58,361 nt of DNA from Natrinema limicola JCM 13563. Its GTDB lineage: Archaea > Halobacteriota > Halobacteria > Halobacteriales > Natrialbaceae. Below the pieces are notes generated by a model. That model was not told where the DNA came from. It made no database searches and saw only the letters and a program-made list of their open reading frames with translations. The stretch lies in NCBI RefSeq assembly GCF_000337475.1, contig NZ_AOIT01000030.1, positions 1 through 58,361 of the forward strand, given 5' to 3'. This document shows, in pieces, positions 50,618 through 58,361 of the stretch. The position numbers were made by a program, and so were the translations under genes. The stretch's first letter is position 1, and every line of letters begins with the position of its first letter.

Positions 50618-51151
50618 ATGCGAGTCGAACTGGAAATCCCCGAAAACGTAACCGTCGAGGTCGATCGATTCGACGTGACCGTCGAAGGTCCCGAAGGCAC
50701 CGTTTCGCGGCGTCTTTGGTATCCCGACGTGACCGTCGCAGTCGACGACGACCTGGTGGTCATCGAAAGCGACGCCGAGGACGCGAAGACGAACTCGACC
50801 GTCGGCACCTTCGAGAGCCACATCAGCAACGCTTTCCACGGCGTGACCGAGGGCTGGGAGTACGAGATGGAAGTCTTCTACTCTCACTTCCCAATGCAGG
50901 TCCGTGTGGAAGGCGAGGACGTCGTCATCGAGAACTTCCTCGGCGAAAAGGCACCGCGACGCACGACTATCCACGGTGAGACCGAGGTTGCCGTCGACGA
51001 CGAGCAACTCGTCCTGTCCGGCCCCGACAAGGAAGACGTCGGACAGACGGCGGCCGACATCGAGCAGCTGACGAAAGTCAGCGGCAAGGACACCCGTGTC
51101 TTCCAGGACGGGGTCTACATCACCAACAAACCCGCCAAAGGAGGTGTCTGA
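50618..51151 (+). CDS. rpl6: 50S ribosomal protein uL6
   Basis: Protein of 177 residues near the factor-binding site, built of two similar domains. Motifs are VEIPENVTVEVDRFDVTVEG-like (here MRVELEIPENVTVEVDRFDV), HISNAFHGVTEGWEYEMEVF, and the C-terminal QTAADIEQLTKVSGKDTRVF and QDGVYI. ATG 50618 follows the uS8 stop by two bases, which decides against the long upstream frame. Confidence 0.97.
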   Translation: MRVELEIPENVTVEVDRFDVTVEGPEGTVSRRLWYPDVTVAVDDDLVVIESDAEDAKTNSTVGTFESHISNAFHGVTEGWEYEMEVFYSHFPMQVRVEGEDVVIENFLGEKAPRRTTIHGETEVAVDDEQLVLSGPDKEDVGQTAADIEQLTKVSGKDTRVFQDGVYITNKPAKGGV

Positions 51152-51154
51152 TAG

Positions 51155-51874
51155 ATGGCAGACGAGAACGACGAACCACAGGAGCTCGAGGACATCAGCG
51201 GTGTCGGCGAGAGCAAGGCTGAGGCCCTGCGCGAAGCCGGCTTCGAGTCCATCGAGGACGTCAAGGAGGCCGACCAGGACGACCTGGCCGAGGCCGACGG
51301 TATCGGCAACGCACTCGCCGCCCGTATCAAAGCCGACGTCGGTGACCTCGAGGTCACCGAGGAGACGGAGGCCGAGATCGAAGACGAGGGTGTCGAGGAA
51401 GAAGCCGAACCGGAAGAAGACGTCGAGACCGAACTGCAACCCCGCGGGCTGACCGAGAAGACGCCCGACCTCTCCGAGGACGAGGAGCGACTCCTCAACC
51501 GACGGAAAAGCGAGGGGAAACCGCAGTTCAACCGACAGGACTACCACAAGAAAAAGCGAACGCCGGAATCCTGGCGCCGACCCCGCGGCCAGCTGTCCAA
51601 GCAGCGCCGCGGCGTCAAGGGCAAGGGCCCGAAGGTCCAGGCCGGCTACCGCACGCCCGAGGCCGTTCGGGGCAAACACCCCAGCGGCTTCGAGGAAGTC
51701 TACGTCGAGAACCTCGACGATCTCGAGGGCGTCGACGGCTCTCGCGAGGCGGTCCGCATCGCTTCCGCCGTTGGCGCACGCAAGCGCGAACGGATCGAAG
51801 AGGAAGCCGAGGAGCAGGGCGTCCGCGTCCTGAACCCGACCTACGAGGAAGTCGAGGTGGAATCAGATGACTGA
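51155..51874 (+). CDS. rpl32e: 50S ribosomal protein eL32 with N-terminal HhH domain
   Basis: Protein of 239 residues, about 100 longer than minimal eL32. Residues ~8-60 contain helix-hairpin-helix repeats ([20 protein letters not shown] and [16 protein letters not shown]), then an acidic linker, then the eL32 core: [40 protein letters not shown] and the C-terminal [13 protein letters not shown]. The HhH addition is known in haloarchaeal eL32. It overlaps eL19 by 8 bp. Confidence 0.95.
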   Translation: MADENDEPQELEDISGVGESKAEALREAGFESIEDVKEADQDDLAEADGIGNALAARIKADVGDLEVTEETEAEIEDEGVEEEAEPEEDVETELQPRGLTEKTPDLSEDEERLLNRRKSEGKPQFNRQDYHKKKRTPESWRRPRGQLSKQRRGVKGKGPKVQAGYRTPEAVRGKHPSGFEEVYVENLDDLEGVDGSREAVRIASAVGARKRERIEEEAEEQGVRVLNPTYEEVEVESDD

Positions 51875-52316
51875 TCTCTCCGCACAGAAGCGACTGGCGG
51901 CCGACGTCTTAGACGTCGGCGAGAACCGCGTCTGGCTCGACCCCGAAGCCCAGGGCGACATCGCCGAAGCGATCACCCGCGACGAGATCCGCGAACTCGT
52001 CGACGACGGTCGCATTCAGGCTGACGAACCCTCGGGCAACTCCCGCGGTCGCGCCCGCGAGCGCAACGCAAAGCGTTCCTACGGCCACCAGAAGGGCCAC
52101 GGCAAGCGCCGCGGCAAGAAGGGCGCACGCCAGAACGAGAAAGAGGACTGGCAGAACAAGATCCGCGCACAGCGACGGAAACTACGCGAACTCCGCGACA
52201 AGGGCGAGCTGACGCCCACGCAGTACCGCGAGCTTTACAAGAAGGCTGGCGGTGGCGAGTTCCGTAGCGTCCGGTACCTGTTGAACTACATCGACGACAA
52301 CTACGGTGACCAATAA
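51867..52316 (+). CDS. rpl19e: 50S ribosomal protein eL19
   Basis: Archaeal/eukaryotic protein of 149 residues involved in an intersubunit bridge. The N-terminal [20 protein letters not shown], the basic [20 protein letters not shown] and the helix [20 protein letters not shown] are all conserved. Starts inside the end of eL32 and overlaps uL18 by one base. Confidence 0.97.
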   Translation: MTDLSAQKRLAADVLDVGENRVWLDPEAQGDIAEAITRDEIRELVDDGRIQADEPSGNSRGRARERNAKRSYGHQKGHGKRRGKKGARQNEKEDWQNKIRAQRRKLRELRDKGELTPTQYRELYKKAGGGEFRSVRYLLNYIDDNYGDQ

Positions 52317-52864
52317 TGGCGACAGGACCACGATACAAAGTGCCGATGCGGCGTCGCCGTGAGGTCCGGACGGACTACCACCAGAGGTTGCGCCTGCTGA
52401 AATCGGGTAAGCCCCGTCTCGTTGCTCGCAAGAGCAACAAGCACACTACGGCGCAGCTGATCACTCCCGGACCTCAGGGAGACGAGACGCTCGCAAGCGC
52501 ACACTCGAGCGATCTGGCGGAGTACGGCTGGGAAGCACCCACGAGCAACATTTCCGCGGCGTACCTGACCGGCCTGCTGGCCGGCACACGAGCCGTCGAA
52601 GCCGGTCTCGAGGAGGCAGTCCTCGACATCGGCCTCAACACGGCCACGCCCGGCAACAAGGTGTTCGCAGTCCAAGAGGGCGCAATCGACGCTGGCCTCG
52701 AGATCCCGCACAACGACAGCGTGCTGGCAGACTGGTCGCGCACTCGCGGCGAGCACATCGCCGAGTACGCCGAACAGCTCGACGAGCCGCTGTACAGCGG
52801 TGACTTCGACGCAACCGAGCTTCCAGAACACTTCGACGAGGTACGAGAGGCGATTCTCGAATGA
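52316..52864 (+). CDS. rpl18: 50S ribosomal protein uL18
   Basis: 5S rRNA-binding protein of 182 residues. [20 protein letters not shown] is the archaeal N-terminus; [20 protein letters not shown] and [20 protein letters not shown] form the core, and the C-terminal extension of about 60 residues is the eukaryote-like L5 part. Overlap of one base with eL19 and four with uS5. Confidence 0.97.
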   Translation: MATGPRYKVPMRRRREVRTDYHQRLRLLKSGKPRLVARKSNKHTTAQLITPGPQGDETLASAHSSDLAEYGWEAPTSNISAAYLTGLLAGTRAVEAGLEEAVLDIGLNTATPGNKVFAVQEGAIDAGLEIPHNDSVLADWSRTRGEHIAEYAEQLDEPLYSGDFDATELPEHFDEVREAILE

Positions 52865-53517
52865 GCGCAAACGACTACAACGACGGCGGTTGGCAGCCCG
52901 TCACCCGTCTCGGCCGGATGGTCCAGGAGGGCGAGATCGACGATATGGAGACCGCCCTCAACTCGGGCCTCCCGCTGAAGGAACCCGAACTCGTCGACCA
53001 GCTCCTCCCCGGACTGGAAGACGAGGTGCTGGACATCAACATGGTCCAGCGGATGACCGACTCCGGACGACGCGTGAAGTTCCGTTGCGTCGTCGCCGTC
53101 GGTAACCGCGACGGCTTCATCGGCTACGCCGAGGGTCGAGACGACCAAGTCGGGTCTGCCATCCAGAAGGCGATCGGTATCGCGAAGCTGAACATGATCA
53201 AGGTGCCCCGCGGCTCGGGTTCGTGGGAGGACCGCTCGGACCGGCCCCACTCGCTGACCCGACGGACGACCGGCAAAGCCGGCTCCGTCGAGGTCGAGGT
53301 CATCCCCGCCCCCGAAGGGCTGGGTCTGGCCGCAAGTGACACCGTCCGTGCCGTCCTCGAACTGGCCGGCATCGAAAACGCCTGGACCAAAAGCCACGGC
53401 AACACCCGGACGACGGTCAACCTGGCGAAGGCGACGTTCAACGCACTCGAGAACGCCTCGCAGTCGCGCCAGCCACGCCGGAACCGCGGTGAGGAACGCG
53501 AGGTGGCCGATCAATGA
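52861..53517 (+). CDS. rps5: 30S ribosomal protein uS5
   Basis: Protein of 218 residues controlling mRNA entry and decoding fidelity. The double-stranded-RBD-like half contains [20 protein letters not shown], and the C-terminal half [20 protein letters not shown]. The N-terminal [20 protein letters not shown] is archaeal. Four-base overlaps on both sides. Confidence 0.97.
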   Translation: MSANDYNDGGWQPVTRLGRMVQEGEIDDMETALNSGLPLKEPELVDQLLPGLEDEVLDINMVQRMTDSGRRVKFRCVVAVGNRDGFIGYAEGRDDQVGSAIQKAIGIAKLNMIKVPRGSGSWEDRSDRPHSLTRRTTGKAGSVEVEVIPAPEGLGLAASDTVRAVLELAGIENAWTKSHGNTRTTVNLAKATFNALENASQSRQPRRNRGEEREVADQ

Positions 53518-53981
53518 AAGCGATCGTCCAGGTTCGCGGCGAAGTGAACCGACAGGAAGACGTCCAGGACACCCTGGAGATGCTCAACATCCACAGCGTC
53601 AACCACTGTGCGCTCGTCCCCGAGACCGACGCGTACAACGGGATGGTCGCCAAGGTCAACGACTACGTTGCCCACGGCGAACCCGACGCCGACGTGCTCG
53701 AGACGCTGCTTGCAAAGCGTGCCGAACCCCTCGAGGGTAAGCAGGCAGACGTCGACGAGGAGTGGCTCGCCGACAACACCGAGTACGACGACTTCGGTGC
53801 GCTGGCCGAGGCGCTGCTCGCCGAGGAGACGACGCTGCGCGACGAAGGACTGTCGCCGACGCTTCGACTCCATCCGCCACGGGGCGGCCACGAAGGTATC
53901 AAGAAACCGACGGCCGAGGGCGGCCAACTCGGAAAGCATACAACGGGAGAGATTAACGACCTCCTAGAATCGATGCGATAA
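53514..53981 (+). CDS. rpl30: 50S ribosomal protein uL30
   Basis: Archaeal long-form uL30 of 155 residues. The core is [20 protein letters not shown], then [20 protein letters not shown], and the archaeal/eukaryotic extension ends with [20 protein letters not shown], characteristic of L7-type proteins. Overlaps uS5 by 4 bp; 2 bp before uL15. Confidence 0.97.
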   Translation: MKAIVQVRGEVNRQEDVQDTLEMLNIHSVNHCALVPETDAYNGMVAKVNDYVAHGEPDADVLETLLAKRAEPLEGKQADVDEEWLADNTEYDDFGALAEALLAEETTLRDEGLSPTLRLHPPRGGHEGIKKPTAEGGQLGKHTTGEINDLLESMR

Positions 53982-53983
53982 CC

Positions 53984-54472
53984 ATGACGAGCAAAAAACG
54001 ACGCCAGCGCGGCTCACGGACACACAGCGGTGGCAGCCACAAGAACCGACGTGGCGCAGGTCACCGTGGTGGCCGCGGCCGTGCCGGGCGGAGCAAACAC
54101 GAGTTCCACAACTACGAACCGAAGGGCAAACACGGCTTCCAGCGACCGCAGGACATCCGCGAGGAGGTCCTCGAGATCGACGTCCAGAAGCTCGACGAGG
54201 ACGCCATCCTCTACGTCGCTGACGACCTCGCCGAGGAGACCGGCGACGGCTACGAACTCGACGCACGCGACATCGTCGAGGACGGCCACGAGGCCGACGT
54301 CGTCAAGGTCCTCGGCTCGGGACAGGTCCGTAACCAGCTGACGGTCACCGCGGACGCCTTCTCGGATGCAGCCGAGGAGAAACTCGAGGCCGCCGGCGGT
54401 GAGGCGGTCCTCTCCGAGCGCGGCGAGGAACGAGCGGCCGAAGACGCTGACGCCGAACAGGACGAGGAATAA
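53984..54472 (+). CDS. rpl15: 50S ribosomal protein uL15
   Basis: Protein of 162 residues. MTSKKRRQRGSRTHSGGSHK and AGHRGGRGRAGRSKHEFHNY form the Gly/Arg-rich N-terminal segment that threads through 23S rRNA; KVLGSGQVRNQLTVTADAFS is the C-terminal core. An acidic tail DADAEQDEE ends it. SecY follows after two bases. Confidence 0.97.
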   Translation: MTSKKRRQRGSRTHSGGSHKNRRGAGHRGGRGRAGRSKHEFHNYEPKGKHGFQRPQDIREEVLEIDVQKLDEDAILYVADDLAEETGDGYELDARDIVEDGHEADVVKVLGSGQVRNQLTVTADAFSDAAEEKLEAAGGEAVLSERGEERAAEDADAEQDEE

Positions 54473-54474
54473 CT

Positions 54475-55935
54475 ATGGGATGGAAGGAAGCCGCTGAACC
54501 GGTCCTGACGAGGATGCCAGCAGTCCGCCGTCCGGAAGGGCACGTCCCCTTCAAAGAGAAGCTGATGTGGACGGCCGGCATTCTCATGTTGTATTTCTTC
54601 CTGACGAACATCACGCTGCTCGGCGTGCAGACGGGCCAGGGTGGCGACCTCTTCGGGCAGTTCCGCGCGATCCTCGCGGGCTCTCAGGGGTCGGTGCTAC
54701 AGGTCGGTATCGGACCGATCGTCACCGCGAGCATCGTCTTGCAGTTGCTTGGCGGTGCAAACCTGCTCGGGCTCGATACGGACGATCCGCGTGATCAGGT
54801 CCTCTACCAGGGCCTGCAGAAGTTGCTGGTCGTCGTGATGGTTGCGTTGACCGCGCTCCCGATGGTGTTCGCCGGCGGCTTCCTGCCAGCCCAGCCATCG
54901 CTGCAACTCGGTGGACTTGCCCTCGAACAGACGCAGGTCCAGTTGCTCATCTTCGCCCAAATCTTCGTTGGCGGGATCCTCATCCTCTATATGGACGAGG
55001 TCGTCAGCAAGTGGGGAGTTGGCAGCGGGATCGGCCTGTTCATCATCGCCGGCGTGAGCCAGCGACTGGTCGCTGGACTCGTCCAGCCTGCGACTGGTGG
55101 GTTCTTCTTCGACTGGTACCGCATTCTGACCGGACAGGTCGAAGTCGGCTCGCTCGTCTCGGGTGCCGGTCTGCAGACGCTGTTGATCAACGAAGGACAC
55201 ATCATTCCCCTGCTGACGACGCTGCTGATCTTCGGGATCGTCGTCTACGCGGAGTCGGTCCGCGTCGAGATCCCGCTAAGCCACGCCCGCGTCAAGGGCG
55301 CACGCGGTCGCTTCCCCGTGAAGCTCATCTACGCGAGCGTCCTGCCGATGATCCTCGTTCGTGCAGTGCAGGCGAACGTCCAGTTCATGGGTCAGATCCT
55401 TCAAAGCCAGTGGGCCGGGATGCCCGCCTGGCTCGGCTCCTATTCGGGAGGCCAGCCAGACGGCGGGTTCTTCTACTACGTGTCGCCGATCTACTCGCCA
55501 CAGGACTGGATGTGGTGGACGGCGAACGTCTCCCAGGAGTGGTGGCAGGTGATGATTCGGATCGGCATCGACGTCACGTTCATGGTCGTCGGTGGCGCGA
55601 TCTTCGCCATCTTCTGGGTCGAGACCACGGACATGGGTCCTGAGTCGACGGCAAAACAGATCCAGAACTCCGGGATGCAGATTCCCGGCTTCCGACAGAA
55701 CGTCGGCGTCATCGAGAAGGTCATGGAGCGGTACATTCCGCAGGTGACCGTCATCGGTGGCGCACTGGTCGGTCTGCTGGCCGTCTGGGCGAACATGCTC
55801 GGCACCATCGGATCCGTCTCCGGAACGGGGCTGCTGCTGGCTGTCTCCATTACGTACAAGCTCTACGAGGAGATCGCCGAAGAGCAGCTCATGGAGATGC
55901 ACCCGATGATGCGCCAGATGTTCGGCAACGAGTAA
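54475..55935 (+). CDS. secY: Preprotein translocase subunit SecY
   Basis: Pore subunit of the SecYEG/Sec61 translocon, 486 residues with ten membrane segments. WKEAAEPVLTRMPAVRRPEG begins the archaeal N-terminus; GGANLLGLDTDDPRDQVLYQ follows segment two, DEVVSKWGVGSGIGLFIIAG is a family hallmark, and the loop IPLSHARVKGARGRFPVKLI carries the ribosome-binding residues. It closes the operon, as is usual. The T-rich stretch just downstream likely terminates transcription. Confidence 0.97.
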   Translation: MGWKEAAEPVLTRMPAVRRPEGHVPFKEKLMWTAGILMLYFFLTNITLLGVQTGQGGDLFGQFRAILAGSQGSVLQVGIGPIVTASIVLQLLGGANLLGLDTDDPRDQVLYQGLQKLLVVVMVALTALPMVFAGGFLPAQPSLQLGGLALEQTQVQLLIFAQIFVGGILILYMDEVVSKWGVGSGIGLFIIAGVSQRLVAGLVQPATGGFFFDWYRILTGQVEVGSLVSGAGLQTLLINEGHIIPLLTTLLIFGIVVYAESVRVEIPLSHARVKGARGRFPVKLIYASVLPMILVRAVQANVQFMGQILQSQWAGMPAWLGSYSGGQPDGGFFYYVSPIYSPQDWMWWTANVSQEWWQVMIRIGIDVTFMVVGGAIFAIFWVETTDMGPESTAKQIQNSGMQIPGFRQNVGVIEKVMERYIPQVTVIGGALVGLLAVWANMLGTIGSVSGTGLLLAVSITYKLYEEIAEEQLMEMHPMMRQMFGNE

Positions 55936-55955
55936 CCGCTTTCTCGTCGGTGCAG

Positions 55956-55976
55956 TTTTTCGTTCGTTCTTTCACC
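55956..55976 (+). terminator. T-rich terminator after secY
   Basis: GTTTTTCGTTCGTTCTTTC, with four T clusters, lies about 20 bp after the secY stop. Successive oligo-T tracts are typical termination signals for archaeal RNA polymerase, here ending the 14-kb ribosomal operon. Confidence 0.6.
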
Positions 55977-56094
55977 CGTGAGCGACTGCACTCCATCGAT
56001 CCCGTTTCGGCGTCGCCACCCTCGCTACACTATGGACGTGGGCACGGAGAGGGGTTCATTGACTATTGATTGAAACGATCGACAGTCACCGTGG

Positions 56095-56316
56095 TCACTC
56101 CGAAACCTGCCGCAGTCCGCCACTCTCATGGCGGGCTGCGAGCTGGCGGGCAACTTCGAGTGGCGTGTGTGAGCCGACGAGATGTTCCTCGAGCGTTCGG
56201 TCGAGTGCAAGCGTCTCTCGGCAGATCGGACACTCGACTGGCGGCTGGAATGGCATGTCTTCCCCGTCCGAGTGCTCGAGGAAAACCGTTACCGGATGCA
56301 TATGCATGGGGCCCAC
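56095..56316 (-). CDS. Small C2H2 zinc-finger-like protein
   Basis: Hypothetical protein of up to 73 residues. The finger CPICRETLALDRTLEEHLVGSH has the C-x2-C-x12-H-x5-H spacing of a C2H2 finger (split for length: CPIC, then EEHLVGSH). It is followed by a helix (TPLEVARQLAARHESGG). Several in-frame ATGs exist (56316, 56307, 56301, 56256); the last, just before PFQPPVECPIC, gives a 53-residue protein and might be the true start. Similar single-finger proteins occur in haloarchaea; function unknown. Confidence 0.58.
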   Translation of the reverse strand: MGPMHMHPVTVFLEHSDGEDMPFQPPVECPICRETLALDRTLEEHLVGSHTPLEVARQLAARHESGGLRQVSE

Positions 56317-56893
56317 TCGCAGCGAGTCGGTCTCGAACTGGCGGTGTCGGGTCGCAGCCGTAGCTGTGATGTTGCCCTCGATTGAATGTGGCTCTTTTGA
56401 TACTATCGGGCAAACGTCAGTGAATACTCGATCGTGTCTCGACGGCTATCGTCGTCGGCGACAGCGTCTCGAGTGCGATCGGTGCCTGCACCGTTTTGTC
56501 CGGCAGTATGACTCATGGCACAGCTAGTGATGGAAGTGGATGATCGACAGCGTGATCGAAACGATAGTAGCTCCTGATTGTCGGCGTCCAGCAGATCGTA
56601 CGACGGCTGTGCGATAGGTGTGCAGTGGCGTTTCGGGACTAGTATAAAAGAACGGGGACGGACCAATATGACATGATTTATTCGTATTCATATAGTATCT
56701 GGACGAGCTAACGATAGAAAAAAGGTCAATGACGACAACGACAGCGTGATGTGGGGTGACAGACGAACCGGATGAACTGCAGTCGAATAATCGGAGACTG
56801 CCCGGCACGCGGTGCAGATCAGTCCGGCCGGTTTCCAAATAGATAAGTGCCCCCAGAAACCATCGTCCGACATATAACTGGCCTTCAAAAGAG
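56317..56893. other. Upstream region of the cytochrome oxidase genes; orphan promoter
   Basis: About 580 bp without a supported gene. CCGGCAGTATGACTCATGG at 56500-56518, with the preceding TTGT, resembles one end of the inverted-repeat family seen at 22775 and 29854. A strong TATA-like TAGTATAAAAG (56640-56650) predicts a plus-strand transcript starting near 56671, where no long frame follows; it could begin a long leader of coxB or a small RNA. Other AT-rich spots (CCAAATAGATAAG near 56835, CATATAAC near 56870) are closer to coxB. Confidence 0.45.
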
Positions 56894-57889
56894 ATGAATA
56901 CAATTTACAACGCACTCATTGCCCCAATGCAGCAGACCCGCGTTGACGTGTTCGAGAGTATCTTTACGGTATTTCTCGGACTCGGAGCGCTCGTCGGCAT
57001 CGTCGTAGTCGCGTACACCTTGTACAACGCGTACAAGTATCGTGACAGCGACACGGCTGACGACGACAAGGATCGACCGTCACTCGGGGAGTTACCGACA
57101 GGCGGAAAGGGCGGAAAAAAACTGTTCCTCTCGTTCGGCATCAGCGCCGTCATCGTCATTTCGCTGGTGATCTGGACGTACACGATGCTTCTGTACGTCG
57201 AAGATCCCAGTGCCGATGACGGTGGCCAGCAAGAAGCGCTGGAAGTCGATGTGACCGGCGAGGGATTCGCATGGTTCTTCGAGTACGACAATGGGATCGA
57301 ATCGACGAGTACGCTTCGCGTCCCAGCTGACCAGCGAGTTTGGGTCCAAGTGACCTCAGGTGACGTCTGGCATACGTTTGGCATACCCGATCAACGGGTG
57401 AAAGCCGACGCGATTCCGGGCGAAGTCGACGAGAGTTGGTTCGAAGCCGAAGAACCCGGCGAGTACAACATCAAGTGTTTCGAACTCTGTGGTGAAGCCC
57501 ATACCTCGATGGTTGGGACGCTCAATGTCATGCCGTCCGACGAGTTCGACTCGTGGATGGACGACCAGCTGACGATGGAGTTCGAGATGGTTGACAGCAA
57601 CGAGTCCCCCGTGACGGACGGCTACGAGATGACGCTCGAAAGCCAGGAAACTGACTTCGAGCGTACGTACACCGCCGATGACTTCGACGAGAACGGAACG
57701 ATCACGATCAACGATGTCGACCACGGTGGCAAGTACAACGTGACGATCACGTCGACCGACGATCAGTTCGAAACTGTCGAAGAGCAGTTCGACATGACTG
57801 GTCCGGTCAGCGAGACCTACACGCTCGAGATGAACGCAACGGAAAGTGATGCTACTGCAAGCGATACGAACGACGGAGGTGACGCCTGA
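56894..57889 (+). CDS. coxB: Cytochrome c oxidase subunit II
   Basis: CuA-bearing electron-entry subunit of a haem-copper oxidase, 331 residues. Membrane segments at about 24-46 (VFLGLGALVGIVVVAYTLY) and 77-100 anchor it. The extracytoplasmic cupredoxin domain has GDVWHTFGIP (H160) and KCFELCGEAHTSM (C195, E197, C199, H203, M206), the complete binuclear CuA site. After residue 220 comes an extra acidic, Thr-rich beta domain of ~110 residues that ordinary subunit II lacks. The stop overlaps the subunit I start by one base (TGATG). Confidence 0.93.
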   Translation: MNTIYNALIAPMQQTRVDVFESIFTVFLGLGALVGIVVVAYTLYNAYKYRDSDTADDDKDRPSLGELPTGGKGGKKLFLSFGISAVIVISLVIWTYTMLLYVEDPSADDGGQQEALEVDVTGEGFAWFFEYDNGIESTSTLRVPADQRVWVQVTSGDVWHTFGIPDQRVKADAIPGEVDESWFEAEEPGEYNIKCFELCGEAHTSMVGTLNVMPSDEFDSWMDDQLTMEFEMVDSNESPVTDGYEMTLESQETDFERTYTADDFDENGTITINDVDHGGKYNVTITSTDDQFETVEEQFDMTGPVSETYTLEMNATESDATASDTNDGGDA

Positions 57890-58361
57890 TGAGTGATCTT
57901 CCGCCGATGCGGTCGGTCAAGCGATGGTTAGTGACGACCAACCACAAGGACGTCGGGATTCTGTACCTCGCGACGTCCCTGTTCTTCCTGATCTTCGGCG
58001 GCGTCCTCGCGTTGCTGTTCCGAGCACACCTGTGGCAATCGGGTGGCCTCATGCTCGGTGGCGAACCGCTGCTGACGAACGATCAGTACTACCAGTCGGT
58101 GACGGGCCATGGCCTGATAATGGTCTTCTGGTTCCTCTCACCGATCGCATCCGGCTTCGCGAACTACTTCGTCCCGCTTCAGATCGGGGCGAAAGACCTT
58201 GCGTTCCCACGACTGAACGCCCTGAGTTACTGGTTCTACCTGTTCTCGGGGATCCTGTTCGTCATCTCGTTCTTCCAGGGTGGGTCGTTCTCCGGCGGCT
58301 GGACGATGTACGCCCCGCTGAACGTGCCCATGTACACCTCGGTGATGGAAGCAACGGCAGG
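57889..58361 (+). CDS. coxA: Cytochrome c oxidase subunit I (5' part, cut by window end)
   Basis: First 157 codons of the haem-copper oxidase catalytic subunit; the gene runs past the window. RWLVTTNHKDVGILYLATSL is the universal N-terminus, followed by YYQSVTGHGLIMVFWFLSPI, whose His in TGHGLIMVF is a low-spin haem ligand, and GFANYFVPLQIGAKDLAFPR. These match aa3-type (SoxM-like) enzymes more than ba3. ATG 57889 overlaps the coxB stop, so the two subunits are translationally coupled. Confidence 0.95.
   Translation, partial: MSDLPPMRSVKRWLVTTNHKDVGILYLATSLFFLIFGGVLALLFRAHLWQSGGLMLGGEPLLTNDQYYQSVTGHGLIMVFWFLSPIASGFANYFVPLQIGAKDLAFPRLNALSYWFYLFSGILFVISFFQGGSFSGGWTMYAPLNVPMYTSVMEATA

Noticed and set aside
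56403-56838. Minus-strand frames of 87 and 104 codons upstream of coxB
   Set aside because: They overlap each other in different frames, cross the strong TATA-like element at 56640 and a repeat-like end, and show no recognisable domain.

Overview
This 58.4 kb window is chromosomal DNA of an extremely halophilic archaeon, most likely of the order Natrialbales (a Natronorubrum/Haloterrigena/Natrinema-type genome). I infer this from the GC-rich, Asp/Glu-rich coding sequence, very frequent CTCGAG, short or absent 5' leaders, and lineage-marking genes: ftsZ2 with cdrS and cdrL, a bat-type HTH_10 regulator, HalOD1 and DUF7344 proteins, and the archaeal S10-spc ribosomal cluster with an RNase P protein inside it. 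Species assignment is inference; no 16S gene is present.

Layout. 0.3-9.8 kb: housekeeping and small operons (Rio2-type kinase, lipoate ligase-like protein, endonuclease IV, a methyltransferase, an ABC-2 transporter pair, two regulators, an alpha/beta hydrolase and the tRNA thiolase NcsA). 10.1-12.3 kb: the cell-division locus cdrL, cdrS, ftsZ2, with a strong palindromic operator at the inferred cdrS start site. 12.4-13.7 kb: tRNA-Tyr, a probable relic of an IS1341/TnpB-type element, and a one-domain metal-binding (HMA) protein. 13.7-20 kb: an ABC/FtsX-type export trio and a large Lhr-type helicase. 20-34 kb: a mosaic of short transcription units (deacetylase-like lipoprotein, archaetidylserine decarboxylase, DMT transporter, RNase HI, a KefB/KhtT-type antiporter with its regulator, pyrF, three small zinc-finger proteins, a GTPBP1-like GTPase). 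34-38 kb: a TMEM165/GDT1-like transporter preceded by a leaderless mini-ORF, then the proline operon proC-proB-proA. 38-41.3 kb: mch, a thiamine-binding-type protein, a HalOD1 protein, a DUF4112 protein, and two tRNA-Gly(GCC) genes lying in a 184-bp duplication. 41.5-55.9 kb: one long translationally coupled operon from a SPOUT methyltransferase through uL3...uL15 to secY. 56.9 kb to the end: cytochrome c oxidase subunit II and the 5' part of subunit I.

Three things stand out beyond ordinary annotation. (1) A dispersed ~85-100 bp palindromic repeat has five copies; four of them carry the upstream gene's stop codon as the first bases of the repeat terminus (T-R-A-N-ACGG), and the central hairpin shows compensatory changes between copies, so it looks like a mobile or recruited 3'-end/terminator module. 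(2) The cdrL-cdrS intergenic region carries a perfect GTAAGAC-N5-GTCTTAC palindrome at the inferred cdrS transcription start plus three more half-sites, a good candidate operator for the RHH regulators encoded on either side. (3) Each tRNA-Gly is followed by a long hairpin ending in an exact copy of the tRNA 3' end, and the whole unit is duplicated.

No CRISPR array, rRNA, intact insertion sequence, prophage or obvious defence island was seen. Gene starts were chosen from translational coupling, Shine-Dalgarno-like sequences, TATA position and family length; all functional calls rest on motif recognition by eye and not on database searches.
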